64,000 nucleotides of DNA from a virus. The notes under the pieces are model-generated. The model was not told the origin of the DNA. It did not search any database and was given only the letters and a program-made list of their open reading frames with translations. Where the stretch lies: the IMG/VR virus record IMGVR_UViG_3300030518_000005, positions 110,975 to 174,974 of that record; one strand, 5' to 3'. A program made the position numbers and the translations under genes. This document shows, in pieces, positions 44,197 to 52,019 of the stretch (within the stretch, counting starts at the first letter, position 1; each line of letters starts with the position of its first letter).

Positions 44197-44772
44197 TTAA
44201 GCTCCACCTTTCAAGATGTTTTCTTTCCACCACAAGGGTTGAAGATTCTTAAAATTGCATGCTGTCTTTACTTGAACTGGATCAGTTAAGTCAAATGCGG
44301 TAAGCGGATCTATATGGTCAATGTGCCAACCAAATCTACCATGGTTATCCCAACTCATGCCTGACTTAAATTGTACCTCGAGATGAACTTTTAATTCGTC
44401 AATTGTGCACCCTAAATCCTCTACAGCAGAACCAGACTTATAATTACCACTAATTGCCTTATTTAGCCTAGATCTTAAACTTACTTTTAGTTTGTACTCT
44501 ATGTCAGTTTTATATCTATTTGTTTGGTATACGCTGTTATAATCACTAAGATGTTCTAAGTTTGCTTCTTTCCAGATTTTGTTATATAAGGATTTTCGAT
44601 CCTTGTTTGCCTCATACCATGCTTTATTTCTAACATTAGAGTTTGCAACCATGCTCTTTCTGTATTGAGTTAAACATGTTTTACATCTCGAATCTAATCC
44701 ATTTTTCCCATTCTTATGTTTACCAAATTCTTCTTTAACTTTAATTTGCTTACATTTGCTACATGTCTTCAC
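44197..44772 (-). CDS. HNH homing endonuclease with N-terminal Cys4 ribbon
   Basis: 191 residues. Cys pairs CSKC and CKTC open the protein. The C-terminal nuclease block has WHIDHIDPLTAFDL and CNFKNLQPLWWKEN, nearly the same as in the gene at 48448. It starts with GTG in a TAGTG overlap with the upstream neck gene, and its last codons contain the ribosome-binding site of the next gene. AT-rich relative to its neighbours. Confidence 0.9.
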   Translation of the reverse strand: MKTCSKCKQIKVKEEFGKHKNGKNGLDSRCKTCLTQYRKSMVANSNVRNKAWYEANKDRKSLYNKIWKEANLEHLSDYNSVYQTNRYKTDIEYKLKVSLRSRLNKAISGNYKSGSAVEDLGCTIDELKVHLEVQFKSGMSWDNHGRFGWHIDHIDPLTAFDLTDPVQVKTACNFKNLQPLWWKENILKGGA

Positions 44773-45416
44773 TAGAAGTTTTCCTCATATTCTCTTATTA
44801 TACTCATTACTATGTCATCATGAGACTCATCTAAGAGCGCATTAATTGACTTGAGATCCTCAGTGAAGTCCTTATCTTTAGCTGGTAGGATCCACTGTGT
44901 TGCTCTATTCTGCTTACTGGTTACGGTCCTAAATTCTACCTTGGATCCCTTTGGCTTCACCTTATTATACTGAGCTAATGCCGTTTCATACCTTTCGGCC
45001 GCTATTGCTTTCTGAGCCTCAAAGATATTACTGGCTACAGAAGGTCTAGGCGTCTTACTAGGAGCACCAACTGGGATGATCTTATAAATACCAGATCCAT
45101 CCTTCATTGGCTTAGCACCAGAGGCAAGAAGCCTATCGAGCATGGGCATGGGTGGTTCTGAGAAGTCAGTATTTCCCGAAGCAGTCTCCAATTGAAATGC
45201 ACCAGGAGCAGGACGTAAGTCATTAATGAAGTCGGCAGACTTCTTCTGCATACCAGACTGGATGGCATTCTCCATGGCATTAGACATCTGTTCCGATAGC
45301 CGATCATTTATCTCAGCTTCAGCTTTATCAACTACAGTATTAACGAAATCTTCGTCCATACCTTTGTTGCGTAGAGTAACTTTTAAGCGTTCAAGTTCAA
45401 GATATATGTTAACCAT
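44772..45416 (-). CDS. Unrecognised 214-residue neck-region protein
   Basis: It starts in an ATGGTTAA overlap with the Nudix-domain gene. The N-terminus is a charged helix (LELERLKVTLRNKGMDEDFVNTVVDKAEAEI), the middle Pro/Gly-rich, and the C-terminus ends EYEENF. It may be a head-tail connector component, by position only. Its stop is TAG. Confidence 0.6.
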   Translation of the reverse strand: MVNIYLELERLKVTLRNKGMDEDFVNTVVDKAEAEINDRLSEQMSNAMENAIQSGMQKKSADFINDLRPAPGAFQLETASGNTDFSEPPMPMLDRLLASGAKPMKDGSGIYKIIPVGAPSKTPRPSVASNIFEAQKAIAAERYETALAQYNKVKPKGSKVEFRTVTSKQNRATQWILPAKDKDFTEDLKSINALLDESHDDIVMSIIREYEENF

Positions 45417-46938
45417 TTATCTTCTCGCGCTTCACAACCTTCGCACGCATATCATGCAGAAAGTTCTGTTTCTCAAGGTCAGTCCAGTCAGTACCGAAGC
45501 TAATTTTAATAGCTCCGTTCGGAGAGATCTCAACTTGAGGGCGCGGAAGATAAGGATAACTGTCGTCATGGATCTGGGCGACGTTAGGACGTGAAGAGCT
45601 GTAAGCAGTAACAGTCTCAGGACCTTTACCCATGTCATCGATCTTGCTCTGCAACGCACGAAGTTTGCTCTCAAGTTCATCGATCTCTGATCCGGCCATC
45701 TCGACGAGATGGTTGTGTTTATCACTCACATCATGGACTACTTCTTCTAGTTTATCGAAGAGTTTCATGATGCGGGCTTCAACTTGTTGCAAGTCAACGG
45801 CCATACCATTGCGAATCTGCTCGCGAATAGTTTCCATCTCTTGATAGATGTTGCCGATGTTGTGGCGCTTGTAATTCTCAATGAGGTTCTGAACCCCACC
45901 ATGAATAACATCGTCATCTAAGGCGTCGTCGTGTACGTCATTGAGGAAATCTTCATCCTCAGGAACATACCACTCGAATACAGACATAAGAGCGGCAGTA
46001 AGTTCTGGTAAGCTCTTGTTTGTAAACTGATAAACGACTTTGTGACCGTCTTCGACGCGTCCAGAGTATACATCGCTCATGTGGCGACGGATAGTAACTT
46101 TATGTGTGTCGATGTGGAAGTCTTTGAAGTCCTCATCTTTCATGCCCTTCACTTCAGAACGAAGTTTACGGAACATGCCGTTACCGACAAGACGCAGAGC
46201 ATCACCGTGAGTAACTTCCATCACTGCATCAGCACGCTGACGAATGATGTTCTTCTCAAGCTTTTCAATTGCAATCATTCCTTGCAGAGACTTGAGCATC
46301 TTAGTACGAACAAAATTTTCTAATGGCTCGTGGCAGCAGTCACGCAAGTCATCCCAAGGGATATCTTCAACGTCGACCCAGCGAGGATCTTTTAACTCTT
46401 TAGTAGACTTTGGTTCACCAGTAAATGACTCAACCAAGTACACATCGCACTTGTTGCCGTTCAACTTCCCAGACCACACCTTAGTGGGGTTGCGACCGGT
46501 GATACCAGCTTCTTCTTTAAGTTCGCGAAGAGCTGTAATCTCAGTACTGCCGTCTGCCATATCCATGTGGCCGCCAGGAAATGCCATGCCGCCAGTAGAG
46601 TGGCGACCAAGAAGGATCTGATTATTGTCGTTCATGACAATAGATGCAGCTGCATGACCTTCATAGTGATCTTCAAAAGACTTCTTTAAATCTTTCTTAG
46701 ATTTCTTGCGTTCCTTGCGGGCTTCTTTGACTTTAGATTTAGCTTTTTCGTGATGTTTAGCACCCCAAGAACCACCACGGTCTTCACCATGCTGTTCACT
46801 TGCTCCAGCGCCTGGCGAAGTATACTTCGCCGCTACAGATTTTGGTGGAACCCCCCTTGGAGATCTTGAAGCATCAATTTTGCCGTGCAAAATTGCCTGC
46901 ATAAGGCGAAATTGTTTACGTGAGACTGCTGTTGGCAC
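45409..46938 (-). CDS. Nudix-domain virion-region protein
   Basis: 509 residues. After a basic, low-complexity N-terminus (about 1-90), a Nudix hydrolase domain spans about 95-225 with the box GGHMDMADGSTEITALRELKEEAGI (split here as GGHMDMADG, then RELKEEAGI), one residue longer than the usual spacing between the first Gly and Arg. A long helical/coiled-coil C-terminal half follows. The frame opens with GTG within the end of the HNH gene. A Nudix enzyme joined to what looks like a structural protein is unusual. It might also be two ancestral proteins fused. Confidence 0.75.
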   Translation of the reverse strand: MPTAVSRKQFRLMQAILHGKIDASRSPRGVPPKSVAAKYTSPGAGASEQHGEDRGGSWGAKHHEKAKSKVKEARKERKKSKKDLKKSFEDHYEGHAAASIVMNDNNQILLGRHSTGGMAFPGGHMDMADGSTEITALRELKEEAGITGRNPTKVWSGKLNGNKCDVYLVESFTGEPKSTKELKDPRWVDVEDIPWDDLRDCCHEPLENFVRTKMLKSLQGMIAIEKLEKNIIRQRADAVMEVTHGDALRLVGNGMFRKLRSEVKGMKDEDFKDFHIDTHKVTIRRHMSDVYSGRVEDGHKVVYQFTNKSLPELTAALMSVFEWYVPEDEDFLNDVHDDALDDDVIHGGVQNLIENYKRHNIGNIYQEMETIREQIRNGMAVDLQQVEARIMKLFDKLEEVVHDVSDKHNHLVEMAGSEIDELESKLRALQSKIDDMGKGPETVTAYSSSRPNVAQIHDDSYPYLPRPQVEISPNGAIKISFGTDWTDLEKQNFLHDMRAKVVKREKING

Positions 46939-47557
46939 TTACAACCTCACTTAAAAATAATTGAAATTGATCTTTGGTGTTGTTTTTATAACCAAATTTT
47001 TTATGAAACTTTTGATGACAATTATTGCATAAAGTTATTATGTTGTTAACATCAAAGCGCTCTTGAGGAAATAGGTCAAAACCATTCTTATGGTGAGCAA
47101 CGAGTTTACCATTTTTATAGCAAACTTGACAACTGAAGTTATCTCGTTCGTAAATTGACTTAGATAGACCACTCTTATATATTAAATCCCTATCTCTTTT
47201 ATTAATAGGGTTTAAAAAATCATCAAATTGATCTATAGGTATAGATCTCTTTATGCAACTTAATTTTTTCTTAGTCTCTAAGGAGACTTTTCTGCCCTTT
47301 AATTTTAATCCAGCCTTAAGTCTAGATTCTTTTGAAATTGGTGGCAACTTTTTAATACTATCGCTAATTCTAACTTTAGTTTCCTCTGAAATAACGCGCT
47401 GCTTTGCAACGCATGAAGAACATGACCTATTAGCATCCACTTTGCGCTTATAGCCCCTATCTTTACCGCAGGTATCACAAAAACAACGATAAACTGTATC
47501 CATTTTCAGTGGATTAGATAGTCTAGCAATTTTCATTTTATCGCTATAGTTTATCAT
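46916..47557 (-). CDS. HNH homing endonuclease with NUMOD3-like modules
   Basis: 213 residues. Cys pairs CDTC and CSSC near the N-terminus are followed by basic segments of NUMOD3 type (SEETKVRISDS, SLETKKKLS). The C-terminal HNH core contains CQVCYKNGKLVAHHKNGFD and NIITLCNNCHQKFH. The stop lies 22 nt inside the Nudix-domain gene. It differs in architecture from the HNH genes at 44197 and 48448. Confidence 0.9.
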   Translation of the reverse strand: MINYSDKMKIARLSNPLKMDTVYRCFCDTCGKDRGYKRKVDANRSCSSCVAKQRVISEETKVRISDSIKKLPPISKESRLKAGLKLKGRKVSLETKKKLSCIKRSIPIDQFDDFLNPINKRDRDLIYKSGLSKSIYERDNFSCQVCYKNGKLVAHHKNGFDLFPQERFDVNNIITLCNNCHQKFHKKFGYKNNTKDQFQLFLSEVVSANSSLT

Positions 47558-47593
47558 ATAAGTTTAATTAGCTCCCGTCAACTCGATAGGTTC

Positions 47594-47599
47594 ATTATA
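47594..47599 (-). promoter_or_regulatory. TATAAT box upstream of the HNH/Nudix pair
   Basis: GTTATAAT 36 nt before the ATG at 47557. A GGGAGC element lies in the leader. Confidence 0.4.
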
Positions 47600-47618
47600 A
47601 CTCAAGATCGAGCTTAAC

Positions 47619-48443
47619 TCAGCGTATAGGGGCATTAACAATCTTTTCACCAGAACCCACCATAAAGTCGCGTCTAACAAGGATTTGTTGAGGCAAGCGT
47701 ATAGCGGTTTTTACTCCGCCGACGAGTTCCTGTGTGATTCTAAGTTCACGAAGTGACTGGAGAACCACATAGACTGGCTTAGCGAAATACGCCCAACCAA
47801 CAACAGCACCACGCTCTAAAGCAGCACTATACTCTGGCTGACGGCCATCTATCCAAACGATCTGACCGTCGGCGTTCACCGTGAAGTCAACATCTGGATA
47901 ATAAAAAGTCTGGACTCCATCTACAATTGTAGATGCGAACTCAACCTTCTCAACGGGATAACGAAGCTCTTGTATGTTGCCGGGACGAGGCTCATATCCC
48001 TTAAGCTCCCAGAGGCGCACGGTGTAATCCGGCATCTCTAGCCTGTCAAAGGTATTGAAGTCTGCTTGCGTGCCGTCTGGGTACGTTGTAGGAAGCGTTA
48101 CGACTGCGCTACCAGTCTCCCACACACCGTGGGCTTCAAACGTCTTCTCTATACTATTTCCTGAAAATACGCCCCAGATCTCGTTTTGAGCGTAGTAGAT
48201 AATTCCTGAGTCATCGCAGAACTGACAGTCAGGCTCATGAGCTTCAAAGTCAGTGCTCTTGATGTTCATGCAAGGAATCGCTTTGTAGTGAATGAAGCGA
48301 ATTCCACGTTGAGAAAGGAGTTGATCGAAACTGGCACCCTTGATACTAGGATCTGGAAGATAGATCGGCATCGGCGACGGAGTCGAGGTGACTGAGGTCG
48401 CGGGTGGGTTCGGAAACTGTTGGTTCGGGCGATCCATACTCAT
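47619..48443 (-). CDS. Head-completion / neck protein (tentative)
   Basis: 274 residues. After a Pro-rich N-terminus there is IHYKAIPCMNIKSTDFEAHEPDCQFCDDSG, a Cys cluster (C, then CxxC) like that of many phage head-closure proteins. The rest is beta-rich. The leader AAGGTAGAATAAAGCC is in the 3' end of the HNH gene. A second ATG two codons in could also be used. Confidence 0.65.
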   Translation of the reverse strand: MSMDRPNQQFPNPPATSVTSTPSPMPIYLPDPSIKGASFDQLLSQRGIRFIHYKAIPCMNIKSTDFEAHEPDCQFCDDSGIIYYAQNEIWGVFSGNSIEKTFEAHGVWETGSAVVTLPTTYPDGTQADFNTFDRLEMPDYTVRLWELKGYEPRPGNIQELRYPVEKVEFASTIVDGVQTFYYPDVDFTVNADGQIVWIDGRQPEYSAALERGAVVGWAYFAKPVYVVLQSLRELRITQELVGGVKTAIRLPQQILVRRDFMVGSGEKIVNAPIR

Positions 48444-48447
48444 GGCT

Positions 48448-48939
48448 TTATTCTACCTTGTTTGACTTAATACAATTCTCTAGAGCCCATAACGGTTGGA
48501 GATTCGTGAAGTGGCATGCCTTAGCCATATCTTCTGGTTTAGAAAGATCGAATGAGTCTAGAGGAAGTATGTGGTCTAGATGCCAGCCAAGTTTTGACCA
48601 GTTATCCCACGACATTCCTTCTTGCCACTTTGACTCTATATGTAACTTAAAATCTTCTACAGAGCAACCGAGCATGTCGACTGACGACCCACTCTTCCAA
48701 TTGTTCTTGAGAAATTTACGAACACGAGATCTTAAGATGACCTTAATCTTAAAGTTGAGATCCGACTTATATCGTTTTGCCTTATACTCTTTTTGATATA
48801 GATAATGCTGGTCAGAATTCTCTTGTTTCCACTTCTTGGTCTCAAGAGTTCTACAAGGTCTGCACTTAGCACGACTCTTTTGAAATGCATCTAGTGGTTT
48901 ATTCTTATCGCAGTACTGACAATACTTTGTCTCTTCCAT
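48448..48939 (-). CDS. HNH homing endonuclease with N-terminal Cys4 ribbon
   Basis: 163 residues from the ATG at 48939, 6 nt after a TATAAT box; an in-frame GTG at 48945 is less likely because it abuts the box. CQYC and CRPC form the ribbon. WHLDHILPLDSFDL and CHFTNLQPLWALEN form the nuclease core shared with the 44197 gene. It is the first gene of the leftward virion module. Confidence 0.9.
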   Translation of the reverse strand: MEETKYCQYCDKNKPLDAFQKSRAKCRPCRTLETKKWKQENSDQHYLYQKEYKAKRYKSDLNFKIKVILRSRVRKFLKNNWKSGSSVDMLGCSVEDFKLHIESKWQEGMSWDNWSKLGWHLDHILPLDSFDLSKPEDMAKACHFTNLQPLWALENCIKSNKVE

Positions 48940-48945
48940 TGACAC

Positions 48946-48979
48946 ATTATATCATCCTAGTTAATAGGTACTGTATAAT
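48946..48979. promoter_or_regulatory. Divergent TATAAT boxes
   Basis: On the minus strand TATAAT (48946-48951) stands 6 nt before the HNH ATG. On the plus strand TATAAT (48974-48979) stands 24 nt before the ATG at 49004, with AGGA in the leader. This short region is the switch point between the virion module and the rightward small genes. Confidence 0.45.
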
Positions 48980-49003
48980 CTTCTTTAGGATCATCTGAAA
49001 CAA

Positions 49004-49267
49004 ATGGATAGCATGGACATATTGAAGAAAATCGTAGATTCCGAGGGCTCTTGTACCCTGTGGGCCAAACCGTCCATCTGTAAGTCCTGTCCGTTGTCTA
49101 AGCTCAAAAAGAAATCAAACGGCTCATTCTTGTCATGTGTGGAAGCCCTTGGGGTAGAAGATCTATCTGAAGAGCAGGCCGACGCTAAATATAAAGAAGT
49201 CGCCTCACGTATACTGATTGATAAAGCTGTTGATGATTTGCTTGGAGAGCCAGATGGCACTAAGTAA
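49004..49267 (+). CDS. Cys4 small protein (first of a pair)
   Basis: 87 residues. Four cysteines in C-x8-CxxC...C spacing (SCTLWAKPSICKSCP, then SC) could bind zinc or an iron-sulfur cluster. It is followed by a helical tail (YKEVASRILIDKAVDDLL). The downstream overlapping gene encodes a protein of the same plan, so the two look like paralogues. Function unknown. Confidence 0.65.
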   Translation: MDSMDILKKIVDSEGSCTLWAKPSICKSCPLSKLKKKSNGSFLSCVEALGVEDLSEEQADAKYKEVASRILIDKAVDDLLGEPDGTK

Positions 49268-49499
49268 AAATGACTCAACAATTTTAGAACAGATTGCTTC
49301 CCTAGACGGGAAGTGCATGGAATCGCAAAGGTGTAAAGTATGTCCGTTCAAAGCAATGTGTCTCCCGGAGTTTCTGTACCCGAACCCACCGTCACCAGCA
49401 CAAAGAGCAAAAATGGCTTTGGATGTCATAACACATCATGCTCTTGTGGACGAGCAGGAACCCCTGGACATCGAGCAGCATCGATGGGACAAGCAGTAG
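49254..49499 (+). CDS. Cys4 small protein (second of a pair)
   Basis: 81 residues from MALSKND, overlapping the upstream stop. CMESQRCKVCPFKAMC repeats the cysteine pattern of the preceding gene, again followed by a helical region (AQRAKMALDVITHHALV). The stop TAG is followed at once by an in-frame TAA, a tandem stop that would guard against amber suppression. Confidence 0.65.
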   Translation: MALSKNDSTILEQIASLDGKCMESQRCKVCPFKAMCLPEFLYPNPPSPAQRAKMALDVITHHALVDEQEPLDIEQHRWDKQ

Positions 49500-49604
49500 T
49501 AACTGACTTATTCCTTCGACATAAGCAAGATCAGGCGAAGTATCATCTCATTACTTTTATGTATCGTTTATTGAAGATCAAGTGAGAGTGTCTTGGGAGA
49601 TGGT

Positions 49605-49868
49605 ATGGCGTTCGACACAGAAGACATTAGAAGAGAACAACTAGTTGTTGACAAGATCAAATCTGAACTACGTTTCGTAAGCTGTGACGATATCTCTTAT
49701 CTTCAGGGCACACTAGGCGGACCTAAGAACAAAATGCGCCGGGAACAGAAGTACGGCTACAACCTAAGAACATCTACATACGATAAGCTGCTGAAAGACC
49801 TATACGAACAAAAGCTAGGCGATAAGCTTATAGAAGAGATGCTTTCCGAAGAACCTGATAAAATATAA
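49605..49868 (+). CDS. Unrecognised 87-residue protein
   Basis: The start MAFDTED is chosen because GGGAGATGGT precedes it. The protein is mainly helical and charged, with a C-terminal LYEQKLGDKLIEEML amphipathic helix. Not recognised. Confidence 0.65.
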   Translation: MAFDTEDIRREQLVVDKIKSELRFVSCDDISYLQGTLGGPKNKMRREQKYGYNLRTSTYDKLLKDLYEQKLGDKLIEEMLSEEPDKI

Positions 49869-49897
49869 GTACTAGGTCCTCATCAAAGGAAGTACTT

Positions 49898-50029
49898 ATG
49901 AAAGATCAAAAGCGCCCTGTTGTTATTCGTTTCAAGAACAATAAAGAGGCAATCGATCTGTACTATGCTATTGACCTAAAGTTCTTTCTTGCCAAATTGC
50001 TATACACACATAAGTCGAAGCTAGTATAA
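49898..50029 (+). CDS. 43-residue microprotein (LxxL motif type)
   Basis: The AAAGGAAGTACTT ribosome-binding site stands directly before the ATG. A basic strand (PVVIRFKNNKEA) is followed by a hydrophobic helix DLKFFLAKLL, a weak form of the motif seen in neighbouring microproteins. Confidence 0.55.
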   Translation: MKDQKRPVVIRFKNNKEAIDLYYAIDLKFFLAKLLYTHKSKLV

Positions 50030-50037
50030 CTAGGTAC

Positions 50038-50223
50038 ATGACGCGGATTGGGCGGTACCAGAAGATACAAGATCTACAGAAGTTGGAACTACATTTCCGA
50101 CTATTGTATTTTCTTCGTGACCTTGGCATTCGCTCATCATTTGAACCTGCGGCAGCAACCTGGACTGACTATATGGCTCGACTTGGCAAGATGATTGCAG
50201 AGGATGCATGTTCAACAGATTGA
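50038..50223 (+). CDS. 61-residue microprotein with LLYFLRDLGI motif
   Basis: The start lies 7 nt after TATAAC, and TAGG precedes it. The helix FRLLYFLRDLGIRSS matches the LxxLG(I/L/V) motif of the minus-strand array. The C-terminal helix has WTDYMARLGKMI. Its end overlaps the next gene. Confidence 0.6.
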   Translation: MTRIGRYQKIQDLQKLELHFRLLYFLRDLGIRSSFEPAAATWTDYMARLGKMIAEDACSTD

Positions 50224-50489
50224 CGTCCGATCAAGTTACTTCAGTGCATCATGTCTATATGCTATTGAGGCGTCTTAGAGTCATAGGTACTATTGAGACC
50301 GTTACAAAGAGAATACAACTCTCAGAAGACGGTGGGCCAGTTCGCTACCAGCTCACTCTTGTATCCTATGATCCTTCTACTAAAGGGTGTTTAACACCTT
50401 ATGAAAAGGCCGAGGCTTACTTTGAAGCGTCGATGGCCCTTGAACGCCATATTCAAGACTTAACGTCGTCTCAGCGTGCCAAGAAGTAG
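50208..50489 (+). CDS. 93-residue microprotein (motif plus beta region)
   Basis: GAGGATGC precedes the ATG, which lies inside the upstream gene. VYMLLRRLRVIGTIETV resembles the array motif, followed by a beta hairpin (RIQLSEDGGPVRYQLTLVSYD). The stop is TAG, with TGA two codons later. Confidence 0.55.
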   Translation: MFNRLTSDQVTSVHHVYMLLRRLRVIGTIETVTKRIQLSEDGGPVRYQLTLVSYDPSTKGCLTPYEKAEAYFEASMALERHIQDLTSSQRAKK

Positions 50490-50528
50490 ACAAGCTGATT
50501 CTTTTGCAGCTTACACATTTCAACTCAA

Positions 50529-50636
50529 TTAGTAACCTGATAAGCTTGAAACAGCAGGGCGTGCGCTCTTGATTCCAAGCTTCGCGAGTAAGATCTTTAG
50601 CTTGGTTGACTTGCGTCGATCGACGTAATCATCCAC
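50529..50636 (-). CDS. 35-residue microprotein with KLGIKSAR motif
   Basis: It starts with GTG in a GTGGATGA overlap with the upstream microgene. LKILLAKLGIKSARPAV contains KLGIKSAR, identical to the protein at 50920, but four of the eight codons differ synonymously. This supports real coding by purifying selection. Confidence 0.6.
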   Translation of the reverse strand: MDDYVDRRKSTKLKILLAKLGIKSARPAVSSLSGY

Positions 50637-50847
50637 GTCTGGTCACCGGTATTAGCTCAATATAATCTATCTGAAGACTTACGCTGGCGAATCTAATCCA
50701 GTTCTCTTTCGGCTCTGGCGGGTTAATCATTTTAGTCAGAGCCGAAAATGCATGTTTCTTATGATAAAAATCAGTGATGATGTTCAGTTGATACAGAATA
50801 CGAAACAGCTTCAGAGTGGAAGTGCTATCGAACATATTTGTCAGCAT
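50629..50847 (-). CDS. 72-residue microprotein with LYQLNI motif
   Basis: AGGAGAAATACGA precedes the ATG. LKLFRILYQLNIITDF is the array motif with Asn in the Gly position, followed by a beta-rich C-terminus (WIRFASVSLQIDYIELIPV). The stop overlaps the GTG of the next microgene. Confidence 0.65.
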   Translation of the reverse strand: MLTNMFDSTSTLKLFRILYQLNIITDFYHKKHAFSALTKMINPPEPKENWIRFASVSLQIDYIELIPVTRRG

Positions 50848-50919
50848 TCGTATTTCTCCTAAGCGCCCGCGCTTCGACGGGGCCCCTTGCCAGATGCAAT
50901 ATAATGAGTTAGAACTAAG

Positions 50920-51168
50920 TTACTTAATATCTTTCCATAGTTTGAGCTGAGTGCTATCAAACGTAACAGACTTCAAAATTGTGTCAAGTCCTTCAAACTT
51001 AAACATGCTGAAGCTGCGAGCACTCTTAATACCAAGCTTGCTGAGCAAACCGCAAAGCTTTTCCTCAGGGCGTGGATGTCCATAGAACATCTCTACCTCA
51101 AGTGCCTTGCTCAAAGAAGCAATGCTCTCGCCCATTATCTGATCAAATGTCTTTGGAACAATCGCCAT
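50920..51168 (-). CDS. 82-residue microprotein with LLSKLGIKSAR motif
   Basis: The ATG is exactly 6 nt after TATAAT with no Shine-Dalgarno. The helix EKLCGLLSKLGIKSAR carries the array motif. The C-terminal half is a basic/hydrophobic alternation ending LKLWKDIK. Confidence 0.7.
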   Translation of the reverse strand: MAIVPKTFDQIMGESIASLSKALEVEMFYGHPRPEEKLCGLLSKLGIKSARSFSMFKFEGLDTILKSVTFDSTQLKLWKDIK

Positions 51169-51174
51169 GCGGCG

Positions 51175-51180
51175 ATTATA
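51175..51180 (-). promoter_or_regulatory. TATAAT box 6 nt before the 51168 ATG
   Basis: TAGTATAAT, six bases (CGCCGC), ATG. Confidence 0.5.
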
Positions 51181-51474
51181 CTATTCGCCGTCGCCCGGGT
51201 GACGATCACTGTACATCGAGTCTACCGGGTGATTCGGTTGTCCGATGCGTGCTTGCTTGGTGTGTTCTGCTTTCGGTCGGCTACCGCCGCCGAAATCGTG
51301 GAGAGTACCCTGACTGCCGTGGTCAACTGCGAGTTGACCCGTCATCGAGTGTCCTTGAAATACTTCATACGGTCGTGTGTCCGCTGTGTGCGGAGCAACC
51401 GAGTCTGCATCGTGGTCGTTAGTGTTCTTATGTAAAGACCACTGACCGTTTGCTGAGAGTGCCAAGTATTCCAT
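51181..51474 (-). CDS. Unrecognised 97-residue hydrophilic protein
   Basis: The ATG is 6 nt after a TATAAT box. After a short LALSANGQWSLHK opening, the protein is hydrophilic, rich in His, Asp and Gly, and probably disordered. It lacks the LxxLG motif of its neighbours. Coding is supported by the promoter spacing more than by the protein. Confidence 0.5.
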   Translation of the reverse strand: MEYLALSANGQWSLHKNTNDHDADSVAPHTADTRPYEVFQGHSMTGQLAVDHGSQGTLHDFGGGSRPKAEHTKQARIGQPNHPVDSMYSDRHPGDGE

Positions 51475-51480
51475 ATCTTT

Positions 51481-51486
51481 ATTATA
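51481..51486 (-). promoter_or_regulatory. TATAAT box 6 nt before the 51474 ATG
   Basis: TAGTATAAT, six bases (AAAGAT), ATG. Confidence 0.5.
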
Positions 51487-51499
51487 CTAGAACTTTGGG

Positions 51500-51706
51500 C
51501 TATCGTCCGCCGTCGTTAAACCATCTGTCGCTCGCCCACTCAACTCCGGCCTTGCTCAGCTGATCTCTAGCTTCCTGAATACCGAGCTTGGCTAAGACGA
51601 TGATCATGTTGAAGCGCTGGTTCGCATCCCCGATGATACGGGTCCGGAACTCATCGTCGGTCTCGCCAATATACCTGTAGTGGCTCCACTTCTGAAACAA
51701 GCTCAT
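51500..51706 (-). CDS. 68-residue microprotein with LAKLGI motif, last of the overlapping chain
   Basis: The start MSLFQKW overlaps the upstream stop (ATGA). FNMIIVLAKLGIQEARDQL is the array motif. The open frame extends further upstream but through other microgenes, so 51706 is the natural start. Confidence 0.65.
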   Translation of the reverse strand: MSLFQKWSHYRYIGETDDEFRTRIIGDANQRFNMIIVLAKLGIQEARDQLSKAGVEWASDRWFNDGGR

Positions 51707-51849
51707 AGCTCGGTCACCGAGAAGCCCTTGATGAGGTTCAGCTGAAACATTAGGTTCAGAAGCCGTGGAAGAGCACGCGTGCAGTGAAGAGTACTGACTC
51801 CTCGATACTCGGAGTCTTTGAACTCTATAGAGATGCCGTGAAGTCTCAC
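51703..51849 (-). CDS. 48-residue microprotein with LMFQLNL motif
   Basis: It starts with GTG in a GTGA overlap and ends in an ATGA overlap. LPRLLNLMFQLNLIKGF carries the motif after a short strand (GISIEFKDSEY). Confidence 0.55.
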   Translation of the reverse strand: MRLHGISIEFKDSEYRGVSTLHCTRALPRLLNLMFQLNLIKGFSVTEL

Positions 51850-52019
51850 GATACACCTGTGTCATAGTAGTCGTCCGGCTCCCAGTACGGGTCAAGACGG
51901 TGAGGCCTGTTCCCGTGGAGAAGTTTATGCAAGAGCTTGATGAGCGGAAGTGCCTTGACATTGATCTCGGTGATAGGTGCTCCGACGAGGTCGTCGCACG
52001 AGCAAGGAATGTAGCTCAT
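51846..52019 (-). CDS. 57-residue microprotein with LLHKLL motif
   Basis: It starts in an ATGA overlap and ends in a GTGA overlap. LPLIKLLHKLLHGNR is a degenerate form of the motif. It has an N-terminal CSC and an acidic Tyr-rich C-terminus. Confidence 0.55.
   Translation of the reverse strand: MSYIPCSCDDLVGAPITEINVKALPLIKLLHKLLHGNRPHRLDPYWEPDDYYDTGVS

Noticed and set aside
49340-49585. ORF overlapping the second Cys4 gene
   Set aside because: It lies in another frame of the Cys4 gene, has no ribosome-binding site, and its sequence lacks protein-like features.
51707-51961. N-terminal extension of the 51500 microgene
   Set aside because: The extension would run through two other overlapping microgenes, has Ser/Thr/Arg low-complexity sequence, and ignores the ATGA start at 51706.
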